The notes beneath the pieces were generated by a model. That model had not been told where the DNA came from. It saw only the letters and a program-made list of their open reading frames with translations, and did no database searches. Source: JBBQWZ01 sp043788745 (GTDB lineage Bacteria > Acidobacteriota > Terriglobia > Bryobacterales > Bryobacteraceae). From it: a DNA stretch of 64,000 bases. Location: the NCBI GenBank assembly GCA_043788745.1, contig JAYVTO010000310.1:1-64000 (forward strand). Reading direction: 5' to 3'. Below, in pieces: positions 27,317 to 36,696 of the stretch. Every line of letters begins with the position of its first letter. The first letter of the stretch is position 1. Both the position numbers and the translations under genes were made by a program.

Positions 27317-27839
27317 CCTTGACCTTTACCGTGCCCCCCGCAACACTCACCGGCTTGATGCCGAACTCCGTTTGCTTGATCCGCGTCCGTCCCGCGTAGG
27401 CGTCCCCATTCTTCCGGACGTCAAGGCGAACGGTCTTGCTGACACCATGCAGCGTCAGCGTGCCTTCCACTTTCCACACTGCGCCCGACTTCACGATGCT
27501 CGTCGAGCGAAACGCAATCGACGGGAACTTCGCGCTCTCGAGCGTCATCTCGTGCATGTCTTTCTGGATCGTCTTCTCGTCTTTTTCAGAGACTTTGGGG
27601 TCGGGCTTCACCGTCATCTTCGCCGCGTCCACCTGGAACGCAATGCGCGCTTCGCCGGTCTCGTTGTAAGTCCCCGCAGTAATCGGAGCCGCAATCCAAT
27701 GGTCGTGCGCAAGCACTGAAAGCAGCCCCGCTTTGAAAACGTGAACCGTCATGCTGCTCTTCTGGACGTCAATCGCCCGCTCCTCCGCTGCGACGCGGAC
27801 CACCGCACAGATCACCGCTCCTAATATCCGTAGTTTCAT
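27285..27839 (-). CDS. YceI family protein
   Basis: A 184-residue exported lipocalin-like protein of the YceI family, which binds isoprenoid or other amphiphilic ligands in the periplasm. After a signal peptide (MKLRILGAVICAVVRVAAEE) come the family strands: IDVQKSSMTVHVFKAGLLSV, LAHDHWIAAPI, FPSIAFRSTSIV and GTLTLHGVSKTVRLDV. It overlaps the flavin monooxygenase gene by four bases (ATGA) and the TPR gene by 32 bases, so the three are co-translated. Confidence 0.88.
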   Translation of the reverse strand: MKLRILGAVICAVVRVAAEERAIDVQKSSMTVHVFKAGLLSVLAHDHWIAAPITAGTYNETGEARIAFQVDAAKMTVKPDPKVSEKDEKTIQKDMHEMTLESAKFPSIAFRSTSIVKSGAVWKVEGTLTLHGVSKTVRLDVRKNGDAYAGRTRIKQTEFGIKPVSVAGGTVKVKDELEIDFEIR

Positions 27840-28996
27840 GCCTTAACCTCGTAAGAATAAATTCGCTTCAAATTGCGTTCGAAGAGCCTTGCGGGCAGCA
27901 TGCGCGTAACCTGCTGACGGCACGACACCAGCACTGGATGCTCCCATTGCCCGACCCAGCCGAGCAGCAACGAACGCTCGGTCAAGTGCCGCGTACGCGG
28001 TTCGCGCAGTGCCTCATAAGCGCGGAACGCGTGCGGCATGTCGCTCGAAGCACGCACGCAGTTCGCCAGCGTCCAGGCGTCTTCAATCGCCAGGCAGCCC
28101 CCCTGCCCGAGATTCGGTGTAAGTGGATGCGCCGCATCGCCCAGCAACGTCACCGCGCCTTTGCCCCAATGCCTCAACGGCGTCCGGTCGTGCGCGTCGT
28201 TGCGAAGAATCGACTCCGCCGGTGTGCTGGCAATCAACTGCGGAATCGGTTCGTGCCAGTCGGCAAACGCCGAAAGCAACTCTTGTTTCCGCGCGCCCGG
28301 ATCCGTGCTCCATCCCGTTGGGCGGATCGTGCGGCCCAGGTTCGTCGTGCCGTACCAAGTGAATCGTCCGGCTCCCATCGCGAGAATGCCGAAGCGTTTT
28401 CCCGGCCCCCACGTCTCGCTGTTGTGTTGCGCGGGCATGTTTGAGCCGGAGTAGAACCCGACGCCCCGGCTAATCGTATAGCCGCGAAACACCGGCTCTG
28501 CCTCCCCAAACAAGCTCGCGCGGACTCGTGACCGGATCCCATCCGCGCCGATCACCGCATCGCATTCGCGCTCTTGTCCGTTCTTGAATCGCACCCGCAG
28601 CCGCCCGCCGGCCTCGACAAGTGCTTCCAATTCGTGACCGAGATGAATGCTCTCGGCTGGAACGTGATCGAGCATCACCGAAAGCAGATCCGCACGATGC
28701 GTGCACAACGCCGGCACTTCGAAGCCGCCGAGTTCCAGGTCCATCAGAACGCGGCCGTCTTCGCGGCGAACCAGAAAATGGGTGGCGTCGCCGCTCTTCG
28801 CTTTCAACTCTTCGAGCAGACCCATGTCGCGCAGAGCACGCGTTGCGTTCGGCCACAGGCTCAACCCGGAGCCCACTTCGCCCACCTTCGGCGCGCGTTC
28901 GTAGACATCCGCCGCAACGCCCAGCCTGCGCAAAGCCACGGCGGTGGCCACGCCGCCGATCCCACCCCCGATAATGCAAATGCTTGGTTGAGCCAT
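27836..28996 (-). CDS. FAD-dependent aromatic monooxygenase-like protein
   Basis: A 386-residue group A flavin monooxygenase of the salicylate-hydroxylase/UbiH type. The FAD dinucleotide motif GGGIGGVATAVAL is at residues 8-20, the DG motif is ECDAVIGADGIRSRVRASLF, and the second FAD motif is GDAAHPLTPNLGQGGCLAIED. It uses NAD(P)H and O2 to hydroxylate a ring or oxidise an electron-rich alkene. The substrate is unknown. The start chosen is MAQPSICIIGGG (complement of 28994-28996); the frame is open to 29032. It is the first gene of a leftward operon that includes yceI, TPR protein, small membrane peptide and propeller. Confidence 0.9.
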   Translation of the reverse strand: MAQPSICIIGGGIGGVATAVALRRLGVAADVYERAPKVGEVGSGLSLWPNATRALRDMGLLEELKAKSGDATHFLVRREDGRVLMDLELGGFEVPALCTHRADLLSVMLDHVPAESIHLGHELEALVEAGGRLRVRFKNGQERECDAVIGADGIRSRVRASLFGEAEPVFRGYTISRGVGFYSGSNMPAQHNSETWGPGKRFGILAMGAGRFTWYGTTNLGRTIRPTGWSTDPGARKQELLSAFADWHEPIPQLIASTPAESILRNDAHDRTPLRHWGKGAVTLLGDAAHPLTPNLGQGGCLAIEDAWTLANCVRASSDMPHAFRAYEALREPRTRHLTERSLLLGWVGQWEHPVLVSCRQQVTRMLPARLFERNLKRIYSYEVKA

Positions 28997-29221
28997 CGTG
29001 CCTTGCCGAACCGTCATTGTACTTCGGCCCAAATTAGTGACGTTGACAGATGGAAGACTGTTCCATCCCTGGCGCTTCCTTCAGGCTACCTAAAGGTGTG
29101 CCATACTGGAAGTCGAGGTTTGCAAGTTCCGCTAATTTGGCTCTTTCGATTCGACCGGTCCAACCGCATTGTCCGATCCTGCCGAGATTCGCTGCTCTTC
29201 AAATTCTAGAAAGAAGATCAA

Positions 29222-29536
29222 ATGATTAACATTTTTGTTGGTAATCTCAGCTACGGCGCGACCGAAGATTCGGTGCGTTCTCTGTTTGAGCAATACGGAA
29301 CGGTCGAGCGCGTGAGCATCGTCACGGATCGCGAAACCGGCCAGGCGAAGGGATTCGGATTCGTTGAGATGAGCGGAGCCGAAGAAGCACAGCGCGCGAT
29401 CGACAACTTGAACGGCCGCGAACTGAACGGTCGCGCGTTGACAATCAACGAAGCGCGTCCGAAGGCCGAGCGCAGCTTCGGCGGCGGCGGCGGCGGTGGC
29501 GGACAGCGCCGCGGCAACAACAACAACCGCTGGTAA
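29222..29536 (+). CDS. RRM-domain RNA-binding protein with Gly-rich tail
   Basis: A 104-residue protein made of one RRM (residues 2-80) and a short tail. RNP2 is IFVGNL (4-9) and RNP1 is KGFGFVEM (43-50), both with the aromatic residues needed for RNA stacking. The tail is Gly-rich and then Arg/Asn-rich (GGGGGGGG, QRRGNNNNRW), as in cyanobacterial Rbp-type and plant glycine-rich proteins. It is probably an RNA chaperone, perhaps cold induced. It has a clear AGAAAGAAGATCAA leader, is a single gene and ends at a strong terminator. Confidence 0.94.
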   Translation: MINIFVGNLSYGATEDSVRSLFEQYGTVERVSIVTDRETGQAKGFGFVEMSGAEEAQRAIDNLNGRELNGRALTINEARPKAERSFGGGGGGGGQRRGNNNNRW

Positions 29537-29564
29537 CTTCGGTCGGAGACCAGTTGTAGAAATG

Positions 29565-29597
29565 AAAAAGGGCAGCGCGCGAGCGCTGCCCTTTTTT
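29565..29597 (+). terminator. rho-independent terminator
   Basis: The stem GGGCAGCGC (29570-29578) pairs with GCGCTGCCC (29583-29591) over a short GCGA loop and is followed by TTTTTTGC. A run of A before the stem lets it also work for the convergent gene. It ends the RRM gene transcript. Confidence 0.9.
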
Positions 29598-29638
29598 GCA
29601 TTCCGTGGTCTCAGGCACTCGCCTCATCCCTCGAACGC

Positions 29639-30049
29639 CTACTCGTCCTTCTCACTCTGCTGCACGAAGTTCAGAATGTCGAACCGCTCGATCTTGCGAT
29701 CCGGAAAAAAGCTGTTCACCGCGTCGCGCTCGTCGCTGAACGTCTCGAAAATCGTGTGGAGTTTGGTAAGGTACAGCAACTCGATGTTGCGCTTGTTGAG
29801 CTTTAACAACTTCACCGCGCCACCTGCTTTTTGCGCCGCCGTGTAGCACATCACCAAACTGCCGAGTCCGGTCGAATCGATGTACGCCAAATCCGCCAAA
29901 TCGAGCACGAAACGATTCTGTTGTTTCGCAATCTCACTCACCACCCGATCCCGGATGGTGTCCGCGACACCAACCGTCAGGCGGCCATCTAGCTTAAAGA
30001 TCGTGACACCGTCAAGCGCGCGTTGCTGTATGTCAAAACTCACTCCCAC
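29639..30049 (-). CDS. STAS-domain anti-sigma factor antagonist
   Basis: A 136-residue SpoIIAA-like protein. The STAS core runs from VTIFKLDGRLTV to about residue 105. The phosphorylation-site region is YIDSTGLGSLV (Ser59/Thr60). The C-terminal 30 residues (ERDAVNSFFPDRKIERFDIL and onward) extend past the usual fold. Partner kinase and sigma or other target are not nearby. It is a single gene, transcribed toward the RRM terminator. Confidence 0.88.
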   Translation of the reverse strand: MGVSFDIQQRALDGVTIFKLDGRLTVGVADTIRDRVVSEIAKQQNRFVLDLADLAYIDSTGLGSLVMCYTAAQKAGGAVKLLKLNKRNIELLYLTKLHTIFETFSDERDAVNSFFPDRKIERFDILNFVQQSEKDE

Positions 30050-30180
30050 AATCTTAGACTAACTGAGACGAATGTAGAGGGCGGTGTGATCCGCCTGCCG
30101 CCATGACGCTCCGAAAGCCCGGCGGAATCGCTACGGCCCCAAACAGCGGGCCTGACGTATCTATGCAACTCTGAACGTAG

Positions 30181-31611
30181 ATGAGAAACACCAGGATCGT
30201 CGCCACCATTGGGCCAGCCTCCGAGGACCCGTCCCTCATCGGGAACCTGCTGTTGGCCGGCGTCGACGTGTTTCGGATGAATGCGTCGCACGGAACCCTC
30301 GAGGCACATGCGGCGCGCATCCGCGCCATTCGTGAAGCAGCCCGCGAGTTGCACCTGTTCCCCGGTATTCTGCTGGACCTGCAGGGGCCCAAGATTCGCT
30401 TGGGACGTTTCGAAGGCGGACGCGCCACGCTCGAAACAGGTGCCGGATTCACGCTGACCACCCAGCCCTGCCAGGGCACCGCGGCGCTCGCCAGCACAAC
30501 GTTTCTATCGCTTCCGAACGACGTCAAGCCGGGCAATCGCGTACTGCTCGCCGATGGCGCGGTTGAACTGCGAGCCATAAAGATCGAACCGGCGAGCGTT
30601 CACTTCGAAGTTGTTTCGGGCGGCACCATCAAAGACCAACAGGGCATCAATCTCCCCGGAATTGCCTTGAGTGTCCCGTCGATGACCGGGAAAGACCGCG
30701 AAGATCTCGCCTTCGGATTACAGCAAGGCGTTGACTTCGTGGCGCTATCCTTCGTGCGCAGTCCGGAAGATATCTCCGCACTGCGAAGTCTCCTGCGCCT
30801 TGCCGGCAGCGAACTCCCGATCGTCGCAAAGATCGAAAAGCCGGAAGCCCTGGACCACCTCGACGCGATTCTAGCGCTGGCCGACGGCGTCATGGTTGCC
30901 CGCGGAGACTTGGGCGTAGAGGTCGCCCTGGCTCGAGTTCCCGGCATTCAGAAGACGATCATTGAAAAGGCGCGACTGCAAGGCAAGTTTGTGATCACGG
31001 CAACGCAAATGCTCGAATCCATGATCGAGCACTCTGCGCCCACGCGGGCCGAAGTCAGCGACGTCGCGAACGCCATCTTTGACGGCACCGATGCGGTGAT
31101 GCTTTCCGGGGAAACCGCCGCTGGCAAGTATCCTCTGGAAGCAGTGCGTATGATGGCCGGGATCGCTGTGGAGGCGGAACGCTATCTGAAAAGCAAACAG
31201 TTTCCCGAACCGCCCCTGAGCGCGAATCCCACGCAGCCTGAAATTATCGCCGCAGCCGCCTATCGTGCGGGACTCGCCGCGAGCGTCCAGGCAATTGGCG
31301 CATTCACCGCGTCCGGCAACACCCCGCGACGGATCGCGCGCTTCCGCCCGCACGTGCCGCAATATGCATTCTGCGAAACCGAAGCCGTTGCAAGATCGCT
31401 ATCCGTGATCTATGGCGTGCGGACGATAGCGCCGGTTGTTGTGGATTCGATCGAAGCAATGCTCGCCGTATGCGATCTCCAATTGTCGGGCGAGACATGG
31501 TCTGCGATTGGAGACCACGTGGTGCTTGTGGCGGGCGCCCCGTTCGGAATTCCGGAAAGCGCCAACATGATCCAACTGCACCGATTGCGCGCGGTTGACC
31601 TTCGCCCGTAA
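30181..31611 (+). CDS. pyk: pyruvate kinase
   Basis: A 476-residue glycolytic enzyme that transfers phosphate from PEP to ADP. The N-terminus is MRNTRIVATIGPASEDPSLI. Active-site segments include FRMNASHGTLEAHAARI, GPKIRLGRF, IVAKIEKPEALDHLDAIL, VMVARGDLGVEV, FVITATQMLESMI and AVMLSGETAAGKYPLEAVRM. The C-terminal regulatory domain is shorter than average but ends in the usual SANMIQLHRL. The full catalytic set is present. It appears monocistronic. Confidence 0.96.
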   Translation: MRNTRIVATIGPASEDPSLIGNLLLAGVDVFRMNASHGTLEAHAARIRAIREAARELHLFPGILLDLQGPKIRLGRFEGGRATLETGAGFTLTTQPCQGTAALASTTFLSLPNDVKPGNRVLLADGAVELRAIKIEPASVHFEVVSGGTIKDQQGINLPGIALSVPSMTGKDREDLAFGLQQGVDFVALSFVRSPEDISALRSLLRLAGSELPIVAKIEKPEALDHLDAILALADGVMVARGDLGVEVALARVPGIQKTIIEKARLQGKFVITATQMLESMIEHSAPTRAEVSDVANAIFDGTDAVMLSGETAAGKYPLEAVRMMAGIAVEAERYLKSKQFPEPPLSANPTQPEIIAAAAYRAGLAASVQAIGAFTASGNTPRRIARFRPHVPQYAFCETEAVARSLSVIYGVRTIAPVVVDSIEAMLAVCDLQLSGETWSAIGDHVVLVAGAPFGIPESANMIQLHRLRAVDLRP

Positions 31612-31615
31612 CGGT

Positions 31616-31649
31616 GAGAGCGGAAGCGAGTATGCCCGCCTCCGCTCTC
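31616..31649. terminator. hairpin between convergent pyk and a secreted-protein gene
   Basis: GAGAGCGGAAGCG at 31616-31628 pairs with CGCCTCCGCTCTC at 31637-31649 with one internal mismatch. There is no T-run on either side. It lies between two convergent stops, so a terminator role is plausible but weak. Confidence 0.45.
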
Positions 31650-31678
31650 CGTCTCTTGGGGTGAGGAGAATCGAACGG

Positions 31679-32023
31679 CTACTTGGAACCCGCGGCCGTG
31701 GCTTCGCCCGTGAACACGAGCGTCGTCTTCGTTCCGCCGAGGCGGATTTCTTCCACGCGATTTTTGCCGTCCGCGACGCCGTAGCGAATGGACGTCGTGC
31801 TGAACTTCTGGTCGCCGCTGGTCGTCTTCACCGTGGCTTCCACCGACTTCTTGCCGTTCTTCAACGTGGCCTTGTCGCCGCTCACTGCAATCTTGTAATC
31901 GCCCGGCTTCAGCTCTTCTCCGCCGATGAATGCCTTCTCGAACAGCGTCACGTTGGTGGCCGAACCAGCAGCGCTCGCCACGGCGAGTGCGACGGTAGCG
32001 AAAGACAAAAATACCTTCTTCAT
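31679..32023 (-). CDS. small secreted protein, unknown function
   Basis: A 114-residue protein with a clear signal peptide (MKKVFLSFATVALAVASAAG) after GGAGCTAACACA. The mature part repeats beta-hairpin-like segments: EELKPGDYKIAVSGDKATLK and RVEEIRLGGTKTTLVFTGEA. Similar small secreted proteins are common in Acidobacteria. I recognise no function. It is a single gene; the 237 bases upstream should hold its promoter. Confidence 0.78.
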   Translation of the reverse strand: MKKVFLSFATVALAVASAAGSATNVTLFEKAFIGGEELKPGDYKIAVSGDKATLKNGKKSVEATVKTTSGDQKFSTTSIRYGVADGKNRVEEIRLGGTKTTLVFTGEATAAGSK

Positions 32024-32260
32024 TGTGTTAGCTCCTTATGTTCTTTCTGTCCAGACACCGGTGGCCTGGACGTCGATCCAGACCCCGGTGAATGCATCCC
32101 GGATCTTGCTTCGATGTCAACGGCGACCGCCGGTTGGCGGTCGGTTGAATGGGTTCTTAACGGTCGTTTGTTCGTTGCTCGGAGGCTGCTGCCTCACACA
32201 ATGAATATACGATCCAACGATGAATTGGTTCCGCAATTTCGATGATTTTCCGGTAAACAA

Positions 32261-33199
32261 TTACGACGAAAAGTGTTTGTGCCACGAGCGAACACTAACG
32301 AGTGCCAACTGTCGCGTTTCCGGACTTCGTCCGAATCCTTCGATCCAAACGACTCCGCTCTCCCGACGGAACCAAGTCATCTGCCGTTTGGAATACTGCC
32401 GTGTCTCGAGCTGCGTGGACGCAATCGCTTCCTTGATCGAGAGCCCGCTACGAACCGCGGAGAGTGCCTGCTTGTACCCCAACGATTCGAAGGGTTTCTC
32501 CTCGCCCGTCAGCCCAGCCGCCAGCAAACTTTGCACTTCCGTCAGCAGGCCATGCCGAAACATCGCCTCCGTCCGCGCGTTCAGCGCTTCCTGCAACTCC
32601 GCCCTCGGCGGATTCAAACCGATCTTATAGATATCGAAACCCTGCAGTGGCTCCGGGGGGTTGGCGATCACCGCGGTCAGGGGCGCTCGTGCGCGGATTG
32701 TCACTTCGATGGCACGAATTAGTTTCTGTCTGTCATTCCTGTGAATGCGGCGTGACGATGTTCGATCGAGCCGGCGCAAAATGCGGTGCAGCGACCCGGG
32801 TCGCTTCGCTTCGCGGAGTTCCAATCGGACGCGCAGCGCTTCGTCCCGCACCGGTGCGGGCGCCAGGCCCTCCAGCAGCGCTTTTAAGTAGAAGCCCGTC
32901 CCGCCAGTCACAATCGGCGTCCGTCCCCGATTCGCGATCTCCCGCACCGTCGCCCGCGCTAGCCGCAGGTAATCTCCCGCCGTAAAGCTCTCTCCAGGGT
33001 CTGCGACGTCGATCAGATGATGCGGGACCGCCGACCGCTCCGCGACGCTGACCTTCGCCGTCCCAATGTCGAAGCCGCGATAAACCTGTAACGAATCGCA
33101 GTTGACAATTTCCGCGGGAAACTCCGAGGCCAGAGACAATGCCAGGGCGGATTTTCCCGAGCCCGTCGGCCCAAGAACCACGAGGAGCGGCTGCTGCAC
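32261..33199 (-). CDS. miaA: tRNA dimethylallyltransferase
   Basis: A 312-residue enzyme that prenylates A37 of tRNAs reading UNN codons, using DMAPP. The P-loop GPTGSGKSAL is at residues 10-19. CDSLQVYRGFDIGTAK, DVADPGESFTAGDY and VTGGTGFYLKALLEG are the standard binding segments. The C-terminal half has RQYSKRQMTWFRRE, the tRNA-contacting motif. Length is normal. DMAPP comes from the MEP pathway, one of whose genes (ispG) is also in the window. It is monocistronic. Confidence 0.96.
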   Translation of the reverse strand: MQQPLLVVLGPTGSGKSALALSLASEFPAEIVNCDSLQVYRGFDIGTAKVSVAERSAVPHHLIDVADPGESFTAGDYLRLARATVREIANRGRTPIVTGGTGFYLKALLEGLAPAPVRDEALRVRLELREAKRPGSLHRILRRLDRTSSRRIHRNDRQKLIRAIEVTIRARAPLTAVIANPPEPLQGFDIYKIGLNPPRAELQEALNARTEAMFRHGLLTEVQSLLAAGLTGEEKPFESLGYKQALSAVRSGLSIKEAIASTQLETRQYSKRQMTWFRRESGVVWIEGFGRSPETRQLALVSVRSWHKHFSS

Positions 33200-33271
33200 C
33201 TTTCCAGCCTACCAACCCGGGTCCACGCCGCGGAGTATTTCACTCGGCGCGATCTGGCCGGCCCCGCCTTA

Positions 33272-33305
33272 CCAAACGAAGCCAAACGAAGCCAAACGAA
33301 GCCAA
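33272..33305. repeat. 10-bp direct tandem repeat (three copies)
   Basis: CCAAACGAAG is repeated three times head to tail at 33272-33301 and followed by a partial fourth copy (CCAAG). It lies 70 bases 5' of miaA. It could change length by slippage. No role is evident. Confidence 0.85.
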
Positions 33306-33514
33306 GTTTGCTACTATCTTATATAGGATCAATCGTTTACGGACGTGCGCCAGCCGCCCCAAGGGGACTCCCAACGGTTCGTTCGTATGGTGGAAAGGCC
33401 GAAGTGCCGATCAGTCCCACTCGGGGACGAGCACGAAGCGCGGATTCGGGTTGCGATTGGGACCCGGCTTCGGCTAGACTAACCCTTCAAGAACTTATGA
33501 GGCCATAAGGAAGA

Positions 33515-35311
33515 ATGCGAATCCTGTCCAGACTTTCTTTGGTGCTTGCGGGCGCGGCCGTTATCGCGGGTCCGGCGCTGCAGGCGGCCAAAAAGCCGGT
33601 CTACCGCATGACCTTCATGCCCCCCGCCGCAAAGCCCATCCCCCAAGCCGTCCTCATTACCGAAACGCCTCTCATCGAGCCCGATCCCTACGGCCGCGAA
33701 GTGGCTGCGCTTGAACTCCGCGGGATTCCGAAGTTGTCGCGGCCGTCCGATGTCGAGTTCCGCCTCCGCCAAGCCGACGAATATTTCGCCGAAGGCAAGA
33801 AAGCATATCAGGAAGGGAAGGGAGACGAGGCGCGACGTGCCTTCAACCGCGCGATTGACGCTCTACTTGGTCCAAAGGACGGCCAAGGCGCTCGTGAGGC
33901 ACTGCCCGAGCCGGGCCCTGAGCGCGCACGCCTGGAGCGCCGTCTCGAGCAAATGGTCGACGACATCTACCATTACGATCTGGATGGTCTTGGCGCCTCG
34001 GACTCGAATGACAAAGTTGCCTACGACAAGGCGCCCCTCGACAACATCCTAAACTTAACGCTTCCCGTGGATCCTGAGCTGAAGAAGAAGGTCACCGAAG
34101 AAATTCGCGTTACCTCCTCCGGTTTGCCGCTGGAGGAAGCCGACGCCGTCACCAGTTACATCAACTTCTTCTCGAGCGACCGTGGCCGCCGCACCATCAT
34201 CGCCGGCTTGAAGCGCGCGGGGCGCTATTCCCCGATGATCCAGCGGATTCTCGCCGAAGAAGGCGTGCCGCAGGAACTCATCTTCCTCGCTCAGGCAGAG
34301 TCGGGCTTCCTTCCCCGCGCTGTGTCGAACAAGAAGGCCGTCGGCATGTGGCAGTTCGTGCAGTTCCGGGGACGCGAGTACGGGTTGAACCAAACGCCCG
34401 CCACCGATGACCGTCTGGATCCGGAAAAGTCGACGCGCGCCGCGGCGCGCCACCTGCGCGATCTCTACAAGCAATTCGGCGACTGGTATCTGGCGATTGC
34501 GGCCTACAACTGCGGACCCTACTGCGTCGAGCACGCCGTGGCTCGCACCGGCTACGCGGATTTCTGGAAGCTACGTTCGCTCGGCGTGCTCCCCAAGGAA
34601 ACTACCAACTACGTGCCGATCATCGTGGCGATGACGATCATGATGAAGAACGCCCCGAGCTACGGCCTGGACAACGTAGTGCCCGATCCGGCGCTGGAGT
34701 GGGAAACGATCAAGCTGACCTCGGCGACGCACATCGCGCTGATTGCCGATGCGTCCGATCGCCCGCTTTCTGAAATTCGTGAATTGAACCCCGCGCTGCT
34801 GAAGCCGGTGGCACCCGCAGGCTATGAACTCCATGTGCCGAAAGGCGCCGTGGGCAACGTTGAGACCGCGTTCGCGCTGGTTCCCGAATCGCATCGCGCC
34901 ACCTGGCGCATGCACCGTGTGGCCCACGGCGAAACGCTGGCTTCGATCGCTAAGCGGTATGGGATGGCTGCGACGTCGATTACGGCCGTCAATCGCGAAG
35001 TGCAAACGCCCGAGGCTGGCGAGATGCTGATCATTCCGGCAGCCTACCAGACCGATCAGAGCTTCCTGCCGCGCACCTACGGCGTTTCCGCCGCGCGCAA
35101 CCGGCGCCCCGCAACCCGCGGCGGAACTAAACAGGCAACTGCCGGTCATGCCTCCGCGGCCCGCGGTAAAGCCAAGGGCCCCGTTACCGCCCAAGCCGGA
35201 GCCCGGCGTCCGGCCACGCGTCCCACGGCAACCGTACGCAAACCGGCAGCGAAACCGGCGGCGACGCGCCGTCCCGTAGCGGCTGGCGTTGCGACAGCGG
35301 CACTGCGCTAG
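33515..35311 (+). CDS. MltD-like lytic transglycosylase with LysM domain(s)
   Basis: A 598-residue exported murein lytic transglycosylase. The signal peptide is MRILSRLSLVLAGAAVIAGP. The SLT domain has catalytic Glu262 in LAQAESGFLPRAV, then NKKAVGMWQFVQFRGREYGL and LAIAAYNCGP. A LysM motif (WRMHRVAHGETLASIAKRYG) is near residue 460, and a weaker one (IREL-NPAL) is at about 420. The C-terminal about 80 residues are a basic, Ala/Pro/Arg-rich low-complexity tail. It cleaves peptidoglycan into 1,6-anhydro products. ATAAGGAAGA gives a good binding site for the ATG at 33515. Confidence 0.93.
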   Translation: MRILSRLSLVLAGAAVIAGPALQAAKKPVYRMTFMPPAAKPIPQAVLITETPLIEPDPYGREVAALELRGIPKLSRPSDVEFRLRQADEYFAEGKKAYQEGKGDEARRAFNRAIDALLGPKDGQGAREALPEPGPERARLERRLEQMVDDIYHYDLDGLGASDSNDKVAYDKAPLDNILNLTLPVDPELKKKVTEEIRVTSSGLPLEEADAVTSYINFFSSDRGRRTIIAGLKRAGRYSPMIQRILAEEGVPQELIFLAQAESGFLPRAVSNKKAVGMWQFVQFRGREYGLNQTPATDDRLDPEKSTRAAARHLRDLYKQFGDWYLAIAAYNCGPYCVEHAVARTGYADFWKLRSLGVLPKETTNYVPIIVAMTIMMKNAPSYGLDNVVPDPALEWETIKLTSATHIALIADASDRPLSEIRELNPALLKPVAPAGYELHVPKGAVGNVETAFALVPESHRATWRMHRVAHGETLASIAKRYGMAATSITAVNREVQTPEAGEMLIIPAAYQTDQSFLPRTYGVSAARNRRPATRGGTKQATAGHASAARGKAKGPVTAQAGARRPATRPTATVRKPAAKPAATRRPVAAGVATAALR

Positions 35312-35850
35312 CCGCGGCGTTTTACTCCACGCTCCTCGTTTCCCGTACGTCTCATGCGCAGACCGCGTTGCCAGGAGACGTTGGGTCGCCGATCTTCGCC
35401 ACCGCCGCTGGGAAGATCGGATCGATCAAGACTCAGAAGCCGGACGCCTCGATTTCCTTTTCGAGGAATTCGAAGCAGCCACCGCGACCGAATTGCCCCC
35501 GGCCTCTTGAATTCCCGCACCACGTCGCGCGCCTGCGGCTTGTATTGAAAAGGATTAGGGCGGGATCCAGCCCGAGGCGCGACCGTAAGGTCACGCGTAC
35601 TACCCGAACCAGCACCGAGAAGGCGCGACCGTAAGGTCACGCGTACTCCAGATCCGGAGGGATGCGCCCTCCAGAAACGGCGGCGAGGGTGGATCATCCG
35701 GAGGACGCGCGTACTCCATATACACGGAACCCCGACCGTCAGGCAGCGTACGCCACCCACCTATTCTCTGTACAACCGCGAACAGCCTGCCCGTCACCCG
35801 TAGCGAGCGGCCCCCGGGCCAAAGCCCTGCCGATCGCTACACTGGAAGCC
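35312..35850. repeat. intergenic region with two copies of the dispersed palindrome
   Basis: Two tandem copies of the GGCGCGACC-GTAA-GGTCACGCGTAC element lie at about 35573-35600 and 35622-35645, with about 49 bases between equivalent positions. A related fragment (ACCGCGAACAGCCTGCCCGT) is at about 35776-35795. The frame open from 35662 is not supported before 35851. No gene was recognised. Confidence 0.7.
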
Positions 35851-36696
35851 ATGAGCCAAATCTCCGCTGCCTCTGATTGGGCCACCGTGCGTGGTGATAA
35901 GTGGCGCTCCCACTCTGCTGGTATGGAAGCGATGCTGCAGCCCGTCGACGAACCGCTTATCCGCGCGCTGCGTCTGGACGCTGCGTACAGGATCGCCGAC
36001 GTCGGATGCGGCACGGGCGGTGCGACGCTCGAGATTCTGCGCCAAGCGCCCAAGAGCAGCGTCGTTCACGGCTTCGATCTCTCGCCTGCCTTGATCGAAG
36101 TAGCTCTTACTCGCATGCCATCGGGCGACGACGCCATCGCGTTCAAGCTGGCGAATATGGTGACCGCTGCCGCGCCGGAGCTGCTTTATCAGCGGCTGGT
36201 CTCCCGCTTCGGCATCATGTTCTTCAACGACGCTCCCGCAGCCTTTCGCAACCTCGCCGCGTGGCTCGCGCCGGGCGGACGATTCGCCTTCGCCGCCTGG
36301 GGTCCGCTCGCCGAAAACCTGTGGATGACCACCGTACACCAAGTGGCTGCCGACTTCATCGAACTGCCGAAGACCGATCCCGAGGCGCCGGGGCCATTTC
36401 GCTATGCCGATCCCGCGAAGTTGCTCGCGCTTCTAGAAAGCTCCGGCTTTTCGGAACTCGCCATAGGCGACTGGCGAGGGACGCTGCCCGTCGGCGGCGC
36501 ACTGCCGGCGGCGCAGGCAGCAAGTTTTGCCCTTTCCGCTTTTTCCTCCTTCGGTGAACAACTCGCTGAAGCCGGCGACAACGCTCTCAACGACGCTCGG
36601 CAATCGCTGACCGAACGCTTTCTGCTCCACGAAAACAACGGCGCCGTTCGTTTGGAAGCATCCGTCCACATCTTCACCGGTACGCGCGTGTCCTAA
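35851..36696 (+). CDS. class I SAM-dependent methyltransferase
   Basis: A 281-residue methyltransferase. The SAM-binding motif I is IADVGCGTGGATLEIL (about residues 50-65), the second acidic residue is in VHGFDLSPALIEVA, and the later APGGRFAFAAWGPL follows. The overall pattern is the UbiE/COQ5-like type. The substrate is unknown. The start ATG 35851 (MSQISAASDWATVRGDKW) fits the family; the open frame goes back to 35662 through repeat DNA. It is a single gene between two repeat-rich regions. Confidence 0.88.
   Translation: MSQISAASDWATVRGDKWRSHSAGMEAMLQPVDEPLIRALRLDAAYRIADVGCGTGGATLEILRQAPKSSVVHGFDLSPALIEVALTRMPSGDDAIAFKLANMVTAAAPELLYQRLVSRFGIMFFNDAPAAFRNLAAWLAPGGRFAFAAWGPLAENLWMTTVHQVAADFIELPKTDPEAPGPFRYADPAKLLALLESSGFSELAIGDWRGTLPVGGALPAAQAASFALSAFSSFGEQLAEAGDNALNDARQSLTERFLLHENNGAVRLEASVHIFTGTRVS

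Noticed and set aside
31640..31690. tRNA-like end near GAGAATCGAAC
   Set aside because: No cloverleaf of the right length fits between the stops of pyk and the secreted-protein gene.
33272..33305. CRISPR repeat
   Set aside because: The unit is 10 bases with no spacers, so it is a simple tandem repeat.
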